From: an uncultured Gammaproteobacteria bacterium
GTDB lineage: Bacteria > Pseudomonadota > Gammaproteobacteria > Steroidobacterales > GCA-2729495
Assembly: GCA_937958785.1 (NCBI GenBank)
Contig: CALGMY010000011.1
Coordinates: 1-43,367 of the forward strand
Direction: 5' to 3'
Length of the DNA stretch: 43,367 nt
The notes below the pieces were generated by a model that worked only from the letters and a program-made list of their open reading frames with translations, did no database searches and had not been told where the DNA came from. Positions 18,453 to 26,585 of this stretch are shown one piece after another. How positions within the stretch are numbered: the stretch's first letter is position 1; each line of letters opens with the position of its first letter. The translations under genes were made by a program, and so were the position numbers.

Positions 18453-19817
18453 ATGAACGATGCCGCGCGGCCGGACGAGACTGGCTACCCGAACCCCGTC
18501 TACGGCTGGTACGTGGTGGTCATCCTGACCTTCGCCTACCTGCTGTCGTTCCTCGACCGGCAGATCCTGGCGCTGATGGTCGGCCCGATCCGCCGCGACC
18601 TGGACATCTCGGACACCCAGGTGAGCCTGCTCGGCAACCTGGCCTTCGGCATCTTCTACACCCTCCTCGGCCTGCCGCTGGGCCGCGCCGCGGACCGCTT
18701 CAGCCGGCGCGGCATCATCGCCGCGGGCATCACCGTGTGGTGCGCCATGACGGCCGCCTGCGGCCTCGCCCGCAACTTCATCCAGCTGTTCATCGCCCGC
18801 GTGGGCGTGGGCGTCGGCGAGGCCGCGCTGAACCCCGCGGCGCTGTCGATGATCAGCGATTACTTCCCGGCCCGCACGCGGGGCCGGGCCCTCACCTTCT
18901 ACAACATGGGCATTTCGCTCGGCGTCGGCGTCGCCCTGATCTTCGGCGGCCAGGTGATCGCCTGGGTGGCGGCGGCGCCGCCGGTGGAGCTGCCGGGCAT
19001 CGGCGAGCTGCGCGCGTGGCAGACGGTGTTCATCCTCGTCGGCCTGCCGGGCCTGCTGGTGGCCCTGCTCATGCTCACCGTGCGGGAACCGGAGCGCCGC
19101 GGGCGCCTGCAGATCCGCCAGGCCGATGGCACCGTGACCGAGCAGCTGAGCGTCCGGGCCACCGTGGGCTACCTCGCGAGCCGCTGGCGCACGTACCTCA
19201 CGCACTTCGTGGGGATGACGGTGGTCACCATCCAGGGGTACAGCTTCTTCTTCTGGGTCCCGGAGCTGTTCGTCCGCACCTGGCAGTGGACCATCCCCCA
19301 GGTGAGCCTGGCCTACGGCCTCGTCACCATCATCGGCGGCCCCATCGGCATCCTGCTGGGCGGCTGGATCGCGGATCGCCTGTACCAGCGCGGGCACAAG
19401 GACGCGCTGATGCGCACCTGCCTGGGCGGCGCGCTGCTGCTGCTGATCCCCGGCTCCATACTGACGCCGCTCATGCCGACGCCGGAGCTGGCGCTCGCCA
19501 TGCTGGTGCCGGTTTCCCTCGGCGGCGCCATGGTCACGGCCACCGGCGCCGCGGCGCTCCAGATCATCACGCCCAACCAGATGCGCGCCCAGGCGACGGC
19601 GGTGTACTACTTCGTGATCAACATCTTCGGCCTGCTCGGCCCCACGGCCGTCGCCGCCGTCACCGACTTCGCCTTCGCCGACGACGCCGCCTTGCGCTGG
19701 TCCCTGGCCATCGTCTGTGCCATCGCGAGCGTGGTCGGCATCGTGGCCTTGAGGTACAACCTGCCCCACTACCGGGCGAGCGTCGTCGAGGCCGAGGGCT
19801 GGGGGCGCGGCCGCTAG
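18453..19817 (+). CDS. Major facilitator superfamily transporter, spinster-like
   Basis: Inner-membrane carrier of 454 aa with 12 predicted helices. The first helix holds LLSFLDRQILALMVGPIRRDL, the hallmark of the spinster-like group often found beside catabolic genes. Motif A is GRAADRFSRRG. Helix 4-5 holds RVGVGVGEAALNPAALSMI, and a short helical loop lies between the halves. It starts 27 bp after the flavocytochrome stop and should be co-transcribed with it. Uptake of the compound oxidised or reduced by the flavocytochrome is a reasonable inference; direction and substrate are not visible. Confidence 0.88.
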   Translation: MNDAARPDETGYPNPVYGWYVVVILTFAYLLSFLDRQILALMVGPIRRDLDISDTQVSLLGNLAFGIFYTLLGLPLGRAADRFSRRGIIAAGITVWCAMTAACGLARNFIQLFIARVGVGVGEAALNPAALSMISDYFPARTRGRALTFYNMGISLGVGVALIFGGQVIAWVAAAPPVELPGIGELRAWQTVFILVGLPGLLVALLMLTVREPERRGRLQIRQADGTVTEQLSVRATVGYLASRWRTYLTHFVGMTVVTIQGYSFFFWVPELFVRTWQWTIPQVSLAYGLVTIIGGPIGILLGGWIADRLYQRGHKDALMRTCLGGALLLLIPGSILTPLMPTPELALAMLVPVSLGGAMVTATGAAALQIITPNQMRAQATAVYYFVINIFGLLGPTAVAAVTDFAFADDAALRWSLAIVCAIASVVGIVALRYNLPHYRASVVEAEGWGRGR

Positions 19818-19867
19818 TCCCGGGACCAAGACCGGTTCCACCGGCTGTTTCCGCTCGAGAAGTCCCC

Positions 19868-21319
19868 CTAGGGCGCCAACCCCGACGGCCCCGGCGGTGC
19901 GCCGAGGAGCCCACGGAACAGCACGTTGTCCTGGGCGTTGACCGCCCCATTGCAGTTCAGGTCGGCCTTGTTGCGGCCCGTCGCCGGGCTGGGCTGGCCG
20001 AGCTGCGCGCGGAACAGGACGGTGTCCTGGGCATTGGTGGCGCCGTTGTTGTTCAGGTCGCCATCACAGCGGTTGCCGAAACCATCCCCATCAGCGTCGC
20101 ACTGGGTGGAGTTGGCGAGGGTGACGCAGCTGTCCACGGGGTCGGCGACGCCGTCCGCGTCCCCGTCCACGAAGGCCGATGACGTCACGCCGTTGGCATC
20201 GAACAGCACGGTGACCGGGCCATTGAAGATCGACGTGATGCCCGTGCCGTCGGGGGTCACCGCGATCTCGCCGGTGCTCAGGTAGACCTCCTGCTGTCCG
20301 GCCAACTCGTCCGTGCGCGTGACGAGCCAGGTGCCGCGGAAACCGAGGGCACCGTACTCCGTCTTCATCTCGTGGGTCCCGTTGTCCTTGTTCATGGTTC
20401 CCGAGAGAAAGGTGTACAGGCCGCCAAAGCCGTTGTAGCGCTGGGTATTGCGCGTGGGTTCTCCGTCGTCGAAGACGTAATCGTTCACGTTCAACTTCGC
20501 GCCCGCACCGAGCGTCAACTGGGTGTTGTCCTCGAACGTCAGCGTCGCCCGTCCACCCGGATCGACTTCGAACCGGTCGTCCTGCGTGACGGGGTCGCCC
20601 GGGTTCACCGGCACCCGGGTGCGATCGCCCACGTCGGGAGCGTCGCAGTTGGCCACGCACCGGTAGATGGGTCCCGTCTTGTCCGTCACCTCGCCGACCA
20701 CCACGCAGGGAATCCTGAACTCCTGGCCCTGGCTGTTCCCGACGCTGTTGGACCCCAGCACCGGGTGGTTGCCGTCCGCGGTGCCGCCGGGCACCACGAA
20801 GCTGCGGCTGAACCTGCCGTCCGCGTCCGGGGGGTTGGCGCCCGGGATGCCGGACCCGTCGAACTGCAGCCCGGCGTCGTAGCCGACCGTGAAGAACTTC
20901 CCCGTCGCGGTCACGGTGGTACCGGCCGGGCCGCAGCCGGGACTGATGGAGAACTGGGGCGACGCGACGGTGTAGGTGGCGGTGGCGGTCTCCCCGATGC
21001 TGTTGTGGGCCTCGATCGTGAACTCGCCGGGAACGAAGGCGGGCAGGTTCACCTGGATCGAGCAGTTGGCCGGGTTCTGGACGGGGCAGGCCCCGATGAA
21101 GCCAAAGCTGGGAAGGGCGTAGAAGCCCGTGTTGTATCCGACCCCCTCGCTGTCGAAGCCCGCCGAGGTCAGCGTCACCAGCCGGCCGCCGGCTCCCGAC
21201 GAGGGGCTGACGTTGGCGCTGGCGGCCAGGGCGAGCTCTCCGGTGAAGGCGGTGCCGAGGAGCCCGGCAAGGAGGACGGGCAGATGCCGGCCAGGGTACC
21301 GTTGGAAGGTGTCAGCCAT
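19868..21319 (-). CDS. Secreted multidomain protein: TIG-like domains, FecR domain, calcium-binding repeats and dockerin-like repeats
   Basis: This 483-aa protein starts at 21319 (GGAG about 8 nt upstream). A signal peptide ends near residue 33. Two immunoglobulin-like TIG domains follow (about 35-120 and 123-205), then a FecR-type domain (about 210-385) with DPGGRATLTFEDNTQLTLG, GTMNKDNGTHEMKTEYGALG and RGTW. A thrombospondin-3-like acidic calcium segment comes next (DGDADGVADPVDS, DADGDGFGNRCDGD). The C-terminus has two copies of DLNxNGAxNAQDxVLFRxxLG, the pattern of type I dockerin repeats. No sigma/FecI partner or cohesin gene is near, so FecR here is probably structural rather than a sigma regulator. 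A role in surface attachment or matrix assembly is inferred. It is convergent with the MFS gene. Confidence 0.8.
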   Translation of the reverse strand: MADTFQRYPGRHLPVLLAGLLGTAFTGELALAASANVSPSSGAGGRLVTLTSAGFDSEGVGYNTGFYALPSFGFIGACPVQNPANCSIQVNLPAFVPGEFTIEAHNSIGETATATYTVASPQFSISPGCGPAGTTVTATGKFFTVGYDAGLQFDGSGIPGANPPDADGRFSRSFVVPGGTADGNHPVLGSNSVGNSQGQEFRIPCVVVGEVTDKTGPIYRCVANCDAPDVGDRTRVPVNPGDPVTQDDRFEVDPGGRATLTFEDNTQLTLGAGAKLNVNDYVFDDGEPTRNTQRYNGFGGLYTFLSGTMNKDNGTHEMKTEYGALGFRGTWLVTRTDELAGQQEVYLSTGEIAVTPDGTGITSIFNGPVTVLFDANGVTSSAFVDGDADGVADPVDSCVTLANSTQCDADGDGFGNRCDGDLNNNGATNAQDTVLFRAQLGQPSPATGRNKADLNCNGAVNAQDNVLFRGLLGAPPGPSGLAP

Positions 21320-21454
21320 GGATCTGCTCCGGGTTTGCGCCATGATCGTGGGCCTCGGGCAACCGACTATAGGCCCGGCCGGGTCGACCTGCCTCGGTAA
21401 TTTGTTGGCTTCTGTCAAGCGGCGGGTGAGCGCGCACCCGGGTAGCCCCCCGGC

Positions 21455-21757
21455 CTAATAGTAGTCATCCTCGCGCTGGTGCCTGGCGGCGAGGACGGTG
21501 ACGGTCGCCGGCGGCTCGATTTCCACCAGCAGCACGTAGCCCGCGGAACCGAAGGGCACCAGGAGTTCGCGGTGCCGGGTCAGGTCCGGGGCAGCCTTCC
21601 TGCACGACCAAGGTGAGAACCGCAGCACCTCGAGGCTCCGGCGAATGGCAGCGAGCGCGCGCGCGGCTGCCGCCGGGTCCTTGTCGGCGAGAAAGGCAAA
21701 CAGTCGGTCGAGGTCCGCCTGGGCGCCCGGCGTGAAGCGGACCTTGTAGCGGGGCAC
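21455..21757 (-). CDS. ParE/RelE-superfamily toxin
   Basis: Small basic protein of 100 aa with the ParE/RelE fold pattern: MPRYKVRFTPGAQADLDRLFAFLADKD at the start is split here as beta strand (YKVRFTPGA) plus helix (QADLDRLFAFLAD). A second helix (ARALAAIRRSLEVLR) follows, then strands RELLVPFGSAGYVLLVEIE and TVTVLAARHQREDDYY. The final ARHQREDDYY matches the typical H-x-R-x-x-x-x-Y end of the family. The start is 7 bp after the antitoxin stop, so it is in one operon with it and downstream of it. By family it poisons gyrase (ParE) or cleaves mRNA (RelE); the sequence favours ParE-like but does not prove it. Confidence 0.85.
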   Translation of the reverse strand: MPRYKVRFTPGAQADLDRLFAFLADKDPAAAARALAAIRRSLEVLRFSPWSCRKAAPDLTRHRELLVPFGSAGYVLLVEIEPPATVTVLAARHQREDDYY

Positions 21758-21764
21758 GCTCTGG

Positions 21765-22049
21765 TCAGCCGCGGGTCCTGGACGTCGACCCGACCCGGGC
21801 CTGCTTCAGTCGGACGGAGAGTTGCTTCACGACCTCGTCGGCGGTGACGTACTGCCCGGTACGGCGGGCGTTCGCGGCACTCTTCAGTCCCCGTTCGATG
21901 AATTCCTGCTGGTCGCGCCGCCGGGCGATGCTGTCCTGAAGGGACGCCAGCATGAAGCCGGAAAGCGTCTCGCCTTCACGAAGCACCGCCTCGGCCTCGC
22001 GGCGAAGTTCGGGTGAGACCCGTAGAGGAGGAATCGTGGTCGTCTTCAT
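21765..22049 (-). CDS. ParD-like ribbon-helix-helix antitoxin
   Basis: 94 aa starting at MKTTTIPPLRV. A short N-terminal strand (TTTIPPLRVS) is followed by helices PELRREAEAVLREGETL and SGFMLASLQDSIARRRDQQEF, as in ribbon-helix-helix antitoxins. The C-terminal tail (ARRTGQYVTADEVVKQLSVR) would wrap the toxin; GxYVTADEVxxxL is typical of antitoxins of ParE-like partners. The dimer should bind DNA and repress its own operon, and a palindrome lies 12 bp upstream of the start. An upstream in-frame ATG at 22142 would add 31 residues with no antitoxin character, so I reject it. The ribosome site is weak. Confidence 0.8.
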   Translation of the reverse strand: MKTTTIPPLRVSPELRREAEAVLREGETLSGFMLASLQDSIARRRDQQEFIERGLKSAANARRTGQYVTADEVVKQLSVRLKQARVGSTSRTRG

Positions 22050-22061
22050 GTCGGTCCAGTG

Positions 22062-22083
22062 CTGTATCGCAATTGCGATGCAG
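22062..22083. promoter_or_regulatory. Palindrome upstream of the antitoxin gene (candidate autoregulatory operator)
   Basis: ATCGCAATTGCGAT (22066-22079) is a perfect 14-bp palindrome, and CTG on the left pairs with CAG on the right after one mismatch, giving 22 bp. It sits 13-34 bp before the antitoxin start, where ParD-type proteins usually bind. Confidence 0.6.
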
Positions 22084-22227
22084 TCTAGGCCTGCCGGCTG
22101 TGGACGTCCAGTGGAATAAGGCCGCTTTGGCGCCAGAATCACGATCTGAAGGGCAAGCCCGGCGCGGGCGGTGCCGGTGACGGCCGCGTCCCGCCGGGCC
22201 AGCGTCCTTCACCCCGCAGCGGGTCCG

Positions 22228-23025
22228 CTACTCGTCGCCGGCCCGCTCCACAATCTCGTCACTGGCACACTTCGGGAATCGCTTGTACAGCTCGGTTTCC
22301 TCGTCCCACACCAGGTGGCGCGGCTTACTGAGCAGCGTCTCGTATTCCCGCCACCAAGACTGGACCGGACCGACGGTCCACTGGCCGGCGATGCGGGAGA
22401 GCAGAAGTCCGGTACTGCTCTCCGGCCGGTAGGACACGACCCAGACCTGGTCCGTGCATGTCGGGCCGTCCTCGCAGGGGCAGCCGAAAACCACGGTCCC
22501 GATGTTGACCGTGTCGCCGGGCGCGATGTCTTCCACGACCCGCTCGATCTCGAGGACTTCAGCGTCGGTGAGATTCGCAACGCGCGGCTGGCTGTCCCGC
22601 CGGCGGGGCCGCACCTCAAATACACGTTGCCTTTGCCGGGCGGAGCGGTCAGTTTCCCTCACGTACCGCGCGAAGCGCGCCCGCCCGGGTTCCTGGCAGG
22701 GCCCCCGGGCCAGATCGGCCTCCACGGTCCCGTCGATCAGATTAACAAAGGAGCCGTAGCCCGCGTTTCGGGTCCCGGCAATGCTGTCCTGTTCCGGCCC
22801 CCTCCTCGCCTTCCGGTTCAAGCAGTCGATGTTGAACTGGAAGTAGTACGTTCCGTCCGGCCCGAAGCGCTCGATGACGAGTTCAGGACTCAAGCGCGAG
22901 TCGTTCACCACGATGTAGTACTTCGAGACGAAGTCACTGGGTACCGATTCCGGCGTTCGTTGCGCGGGCGCGACGCCGGTGGCCAGGATCGCGACCAGTC
23001 CCAACCGGAAGCCATTCTTCCGCAT
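22228..23025 (-). CDS. Hypothetical secreted protein
   Basis: 265 aa. The N-terminus MRKNGFRLGLVAILATGVAPAQR is a signal peptide with likely cleavage after the alanine-containing APA. The mature part has six or more cysteines, including VVFGCPCEDGPTCTDQVWV and a late FPKCASD, which suggests disulfides in the periplasm. I see no catalytic motif and do not recognise the family. A GTG at 23043, six codons upstream, is an alternative start. It follows the DHFR-like gene on the same strand after 26 bp, and 178 bp separate it from the antitoxin start, where I see only the candidate operator and nothing else. Confidence 0.65.
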   Translation of the reverse strand: MRKNGFRLGLVAILATGVAPAQRTPESVPSDFVSKYYIVVNDSRLSPELVIERFGPDGTYYFQFNIDCLNRKARRGPEQDSIAGTRNAGYGSFVNLIDGTVEADLARGPCQEPGRARFARYVRETDRSARQRQRVFEVRPRRRDSQPRVANLTDAEVLEIERVVEDIAPGDTVNIGTVVFGCPCEDGPTCTDQVWVVSYRPESSTGLLLSRIAGQWTVGPVQSWWREYETLLSKPRHLVWDEETELYKRFPKCASDEIVERAGDE

Positions 23026-23051
23026 GAGCAGCAGTTCGCCCACGGCCCGCC

Positions 23052-23609
23052 TCAGCGCGCCCGCCGGTAGTGGAGGGCGACCGCGCCGTTGGCGAGCGGC
23101 GTTGCCAACACCAGGTCCAGCCGTCGGGTGCCAGGCAGCCCGCCCTGGAACAGCGTCGGGCCGTGGCCGGCGATGCGGGGGTGCACGAGGAACCGGTATT
23201 CGTCGATCAGATCGAGCCTGTCGAGTTCCGTCGCGAGCAGGCCGCTGCCGAGGAGCACGCCGGCCGGCGTCGCGTCCTTGAGCCGCTGCACGCCCGCCCC
23301 CAGGTCGCCGGCGACGTGGTGGCTGTTGGACCAGGGGAAGCCGGTCCGCGTCGACGACACCACGTACTTGGGCTTGGCTTCGAGCTTGACCGCCCACTCG
23401 CGGATCGCCGGCGGCGCGTCCCCCTCGCCGCGGGCGACGGCCGGCCAGAAGCCTTCCATCATTTCGTAGGTGACGCGGCCCCAGAGCATCGCCCCGCGCT
23501 CGTCCATGAGCCGCGTGAAGAACGCGTGGGTCTCCTCGTCGGCGATACCTTCCCGGTGGTCCACGCAGCCGTCGAGGGTGAGGTTGAGGCTGAAGGTCAG
23601 GAGGCCCAT
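23052..23609 (-). CDS. Dihydrofolate reductase-like / RibD C-terminal domain protein
   Basis: 185-aa cytoplasmic NADPH-type reductase of the RibD_C/DHFR superfamily. The N-terminal strand FSLNLTLDGCVD is the family opening (S-x-D-G), followed by MLWGRVTYEMMEGFWP, the G-R-x-T-Y-E-x-M segment that binds the cofactor. Later segments are KYVVSSTRT, GVLLGSGLLATELDRLDLIDEYRFLVHPRIAGHGPTLF (interrupted here only for description) and the C-terminal AVALHYRR strand. Stand-alone proteins like this are common in soil bacteria, often without known substrate, and rarely are true folate enzymes. The start at 23609 is chosen by alignment to the family; its ribosome site is weak. The secreted protein gene downstream may share its transcript. 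Confidence 0.85.
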   Translation of the reverse strand: MGLLTFSLNLTLDGCVDHREGIADEETHAFFTRLMDERGAMLWGRVTYEMMEGFWPAVARGEGDAPPAIREWAVKLEAKPKYVVSSTRTGFPWSNSHHVAGDLGAGVQRLKDATPAGVLLGSGLLATELDRLDLIDEYRFLVHPRIAGHGPTLFQGGLPGTRRLDLVLATPLANGAVALHYRRAR

Positions 23610-23997
23610 GGGAGACACCCGTCGCGCACGGCTAGCTACCTCTCCGAGGCCTGGTTGAGCAGCGACGCCAGGTGTCGCGCCTGTTCCCCGGTCAGCTTGT
23701 AGGGGACCATGCTCAGTGCATCTGGCGCAAAAGGGGCCGCAGCGTGTAGTTGCCCACCATCCCTGCTCCGCGCATGTAGAGCCAGTCAGCAATGACATTG
23801 TCTCTCGGAAAATAGTCGATTCAAAGGCCGTGCCGGGAGCCGGGCACAGCCGCGCCCCGCTGGATCGCCGCCGGCACCTCCACGGACCTCCTGAGTCACG
23901 GGGGCGCGGCCGGATTGTGGCCGCGAAGGGCTTCTGGTAGCTTGAAAAAGCGCGCTTCTCAGGCCAGATGAGCCGCTTCGGCATCCGTGGAGGTCGC
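23610..23997. other. 388-bp gap with gene debris on the minus strand
   Basis: Read on the minus strand, 23717-23823 encodes DYFPRDNVIADWLYMRGAG followed by MVGNYTLRPLLRQMH and a stop, without a start codon and with an upstream stop. Just after it, in another frame, 23636-23710 encodes MVPYKLTGEQARHLASLLNQ and a few more residues. Both have normal coding-like composition, and the two together look like a frameshifted C-terminal remnant of one gene. Promoters for the flanking divergent genes must lie here too, but none is clear. Confidence 0.4.
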
Positions 23998-24594
23998 ATG
24001 CTGCGAAAGTCGTGGTTACTCACCGCGTGGCTTGCTGCGGCTTCCCCTGCCATCGCCGCAGATCCAGGGTTGGCTGACGACCTGTGCAATTTTCCCGTCG
24101 CGGGCCTGACGCTCGACTCCTCGCCGAACGACGTGCGCCAGGTGTTCGCGCCGCGGGGCTGGGTGGACGAGTCGACCGGGCCGACCAAGAACTACGCGAC
24201 CAGAAAGATGTTTCAGGAAGCGTACTTCCGCGACACGCCGTCCACCCAGCCGCTCGCCACCGCGCCGAGGTACTTCTTCAAGTTGACGATCACCGAGGGT
24301 GTCGGCACTGGAATCATGTTCCGCGACGCTGCCCCGGATGCCCCCGCGCGGCTGCGTGCGGCCTGCGCGCAGCTGGCGGGGCGATTCCAGACCAGCGGCT
24401 GCGATCGAAACCCGCTCGGCGAGCGATGGCAGGTTCGGGTGCTGCCCTTCCCCGGCACCTTGAAGTCCTACTGCCAGCTGCAGATGGGAGTTCTGGAGTC
24501 ACAGCCGAGCACGATGATTTCGATCAGCGTCAGTCGATTCCCCGGGAGTCCCGCCCTCCTCAACACGGGAAAGGGGGGCGCTCCGCCGCGGTGA
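23998..24594 (+). CDS. Hypothetical secreted protein
   Basis: 198 aa. MLRKSWLLTAWLAAASPAIAA is a standard signal peptide with AIA-A cleavage, and GGAGG 5 nt upstream fixes the start at 23998 rather than the ATG ten codons earlier. The mature protein has four or five cysteines (DDLCNFP, RAACAQL, TSGCDRNP, SYCQLQ), which could form disulfides, and a SISVSRF strand near the end. No motif is recognised. It stands alone between gene debris and the large unknown gene at 24740. Confidence 0.65.
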   Translation: MLRKSWLLTAWLAAASPAIAADPGLADDLCNFPVAGLTLDSSPNDVRQVFAPRGWVDESTGPTKNYATRKMFQEAYFRDTPSTQPLATAPRYFFKLTITEGVGTGIMFRDAAPDAPARLRAACAQLAGRFQTSGCDRNPLGERWQVRVLPFPGTLKSYCQLQMGVLESQPSTMISISVSRFPGSPALLNTGKGGAPPR

Positions 24595-24739
24595 CGGTCT
24601 GCCGTGGTTCTATCCAGCCCCATCGTGCCGGTGTGGGGAGTTCCCGACTACGTGGTGGCCTGCGCGCGGCCGCAGTGAGGGTCCGGTGACCGGGCGCCGA
24701 TATACTCCCCCCGTGTACCACGCTGACCGGGTGCTCCTG

Positions 24740-26578
24740 ATGCGAAGCTGCATTGCCGCCCTTCCCGCCGTACTGCCCGCCGTACTGCCCGCCGTACTGC
24801 CCGCCGTCCTCCTCGCCGTCCTGGCCGCGATCCCCGTGGCGCCTGTCCAGGCCAGGGAACCGCCGCGCAAGGTGGGCGTGATCTACGTCGTCCATGGCGG
24901 CACCGAGGAGCAGGACGCCTCCCACACCTTCGACAGCTCGCTGCAGTTCTTCCAGTACGACCCGAACAACGTGATCTTCCGGGGCATCATCTGGAACCCG
25001 AAGATGTGGCCCTCGGTGCTCGGCGCGAAGGACAGCCAGGCCTACGCGAACGCCGCCACCCAGCTCAAGAAGTACAACTTCCAGTACGAGCGCATCGGCG
25101 GCGTCGACCCCGCGACCCGGCTCACCGACGAGCAGCTGGCCGACATGACCCGGGAGCTGCGCCGCCAGGGCCGCCGCCAGGGCATCGAGTTCATGACCGA
25201 CATCGCCCAGTGGATCGGCACCCAGGAGCAGGCGGGGCGCCTCGCCTGGCCCCGCTGGATGTACGAACCCCGGGTACCGAAGGGCGAGAAGCTCACCTAC
25301 TGCGGCAGCGCCGCCGACGGGGGGCCCTGGGAGGGCTGCAACCCGGAACGCTACAACGTGGACGGGCCCGGCGAGCGGCTGCTGAAGCAGGGCGCCACCG
25401 AGCTCATCATGATCGACATGACGGTGGGCGGCGTGCGCTTCTGGAAGACCTACGACGTGGTGACGATGACCCGGCGGATGGTGGCGGACTGGAACGCCCG
25501 CAACGGCACGAACGTGAAGGTGCGCTGGGCCAACGACATCACCGACCTCATGACGGAGAGCTACCCGAAGGACCCGCCCAACTGGACCCGCGCCCTCGGC
25601 CCGCCGAAGGCCGACGCCCGCGTGCCCCTCGCGGGCCGCCCCAATCCCGTGATCGAGGACCCGCTGCTGGCCGAGTTGATGGTGGACGGCATCGAGGAGG
25701 CCTTCAATCCCCGGGTCCCGCCCGAGCGCACGGCGATCCTCTTCATCAACCACGCCACCCGGGACGGCAACGAGACCTACGACCCCAAGATCAATGATTC
25801 CCAGGTCATGGACGGGCTCATCGAGCAGGAGCTGCTCCGCCGCCATCCGCGCCTCAAGCGCGAGAACATGCTGAGCGGCTGGATGGGCATCAAGGAAGTG
25901 AACCCGTCAGTGCCACCCGGCGCCCGCTCGAACCGGGAGCGCACCCGGGAGATGCGCGGCGAGGACCTGGGCAATGCCTGGCTCTACGAGTCCGACCGGC
26001 AGATGCCCGGCGGCCGACACGGCTACCGCTACTGGGAAGCGCTCGACCTCATGCGCCAGCGGGACGTGGGGCACATCGTCGTGATCTTCAGCCAGATCGT
26101 GGTGGACAGCGTGCTGAACCTCGTCGAGGTGCCCAACCAGGTCGCCAAGGAGATCGGCAGCCACACCTGGCTCGACCATCGCCGGGGCGACTTCCGCCGC
26201 TACCCCGGGGTCGGCCACCCCTTCGCGGACTACTGGGGCATGTGGGTGGATACGGCGTGCCGGATCGAGGGCAGCAATCCACCGGCGTCGGGGGCCTGCT
26301 GTTTCACCCTCGGCGGCTGCGGCGAGGGCCGGCCCTACCCGCCGCCCCGGCAGACGCCCGTGACGTCGCTCCGGGAGGACACCGACCCGTCCCTCGCCTT
26401 CGATATCCCGGCCTACGGGCACCTGGGCTACGACCCGGCCCTCGGCCCGCCCAGCGACACCGCGCCGGTGCAGAAGCAGTACCGGGGCACCTGGGCCATG
26501 TGGCGCCCCGCGAACGACGACCGGCGGATGGGCAAGCTCCTGGCGCGGCAGGTCATCGCGGCGCTCGAGGCGCCGTGA
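24740..26578 (+). CDS. Large secreted protein of unknown function
   Basis: 612 aa from the ATG at 24740, which gives a signal peptide (MRSC, then LPAV repeats, then PVAPVQA as a likely cleavage region). GTG codons upstream are possible starts. The mature part has regularly spaced hydrophobic strands ending in polar residues: VGVIYVVHGGTEEQ, ATELIMIDMTVGG, TAILFINHATRDGN and VGHIVVIFSQIVVDS. Two of these end in His (VVHGG, INHAT), an arrangement reminiscent of chelatase-type (CbiX/ferrochelatase) folds, but the overall similarity is too weak for a call. Cysteine-rich segments (YCGS, EGCNPER, ACCFTLGGCGEG) suggest disulfides. It is flanked by no obvious partner gene and is convergent with the FKBP gene 7 bp away. 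A TATACT at 24701 could be its -10 box. Confidence 0.75.
   Translation: MRSCIAALPAVLPAVLPAVLPAVLLAVLAAIPVAPVQAREPPRKVGVIYVVHGGTEEQDASHTFDSSLQFFQYDPNNVIFRGIIWNPKMWPSVLGAKDSQAYANAATQLKKYNFQYERIGGVDPATRLTDEQLADMTRELRRQGRRQGIEFMTDIAQWIGTQEQAGRLAWPRWMYEPRVPKGEKLTYCGSAADGGPWEGCNPERYNVDGPGERLLKQGATELIMIDMTVGGVRFWKTYDVVTMTRRMVADWNARNGTNVKVRWANDITDLMTESYPKDPPNWTRALGPPKADARVPLAGRPNPVIEDPLLAELMVDGIEEAFNPRVPPERTAILFINHATRDGNETYDPKINDSQVMDGLIEQELLRRHPRLKRENMLSGWMGIKEVNPSVPPGARSNRERTREMRGEDLGNAWLYESDRQMPGGRHGYRYWEALDLMRQRDVGHIVVIFSQIVVDSVLNLVEVPNQVAKEIGSHTWLDHRRGDFRRYPGVGHPFADYWGMWVDTACRIEGSNPPASGACCFTLGGCGEGRPYPPPRQTPVTSLREDTDPSLAFDIPAYGHLGYDPALGPPSDTAPVQKQYRGTWAMWRPANDDRRMGKLLARQVIAALEAP
24761..24820 (+). 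repeat. Five tandem 12-bp units in the signal-peptide coding region
   Basis: Units of CTGCCCGCCGTA and close variants occupy 24761-24820. The second and third are identical, the first and fourth differ by one base each, and the fifth is more diverged. In frame each encodes Leu-Pro-Ala-Val (the last Leu-Leu-Ala-Val) and together they form the hydrophobic core of the signal peptide. Because the unit is a multiple of three, changes in copy number would keep the frame. Confidence 0.9.
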
Positions 26579-26585
26579 GTTACGG

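Noticed and set aside
21319..21418. TTGACA at 21413-21418 (minus strand) as the -35 of the TIG/FecR gene
   Set aside because: No -10 box lies at a proper distance; the nearest TATAGT is about 41 bp away.
24740..26578. Naming the large secreted protein a ferrochelatase or CbiX-type chelatase
   Set aside because: Only two strand-ending histidines resemble the fold; length, signal peptide and cysteine-rich tail do not fit, so no function is given.
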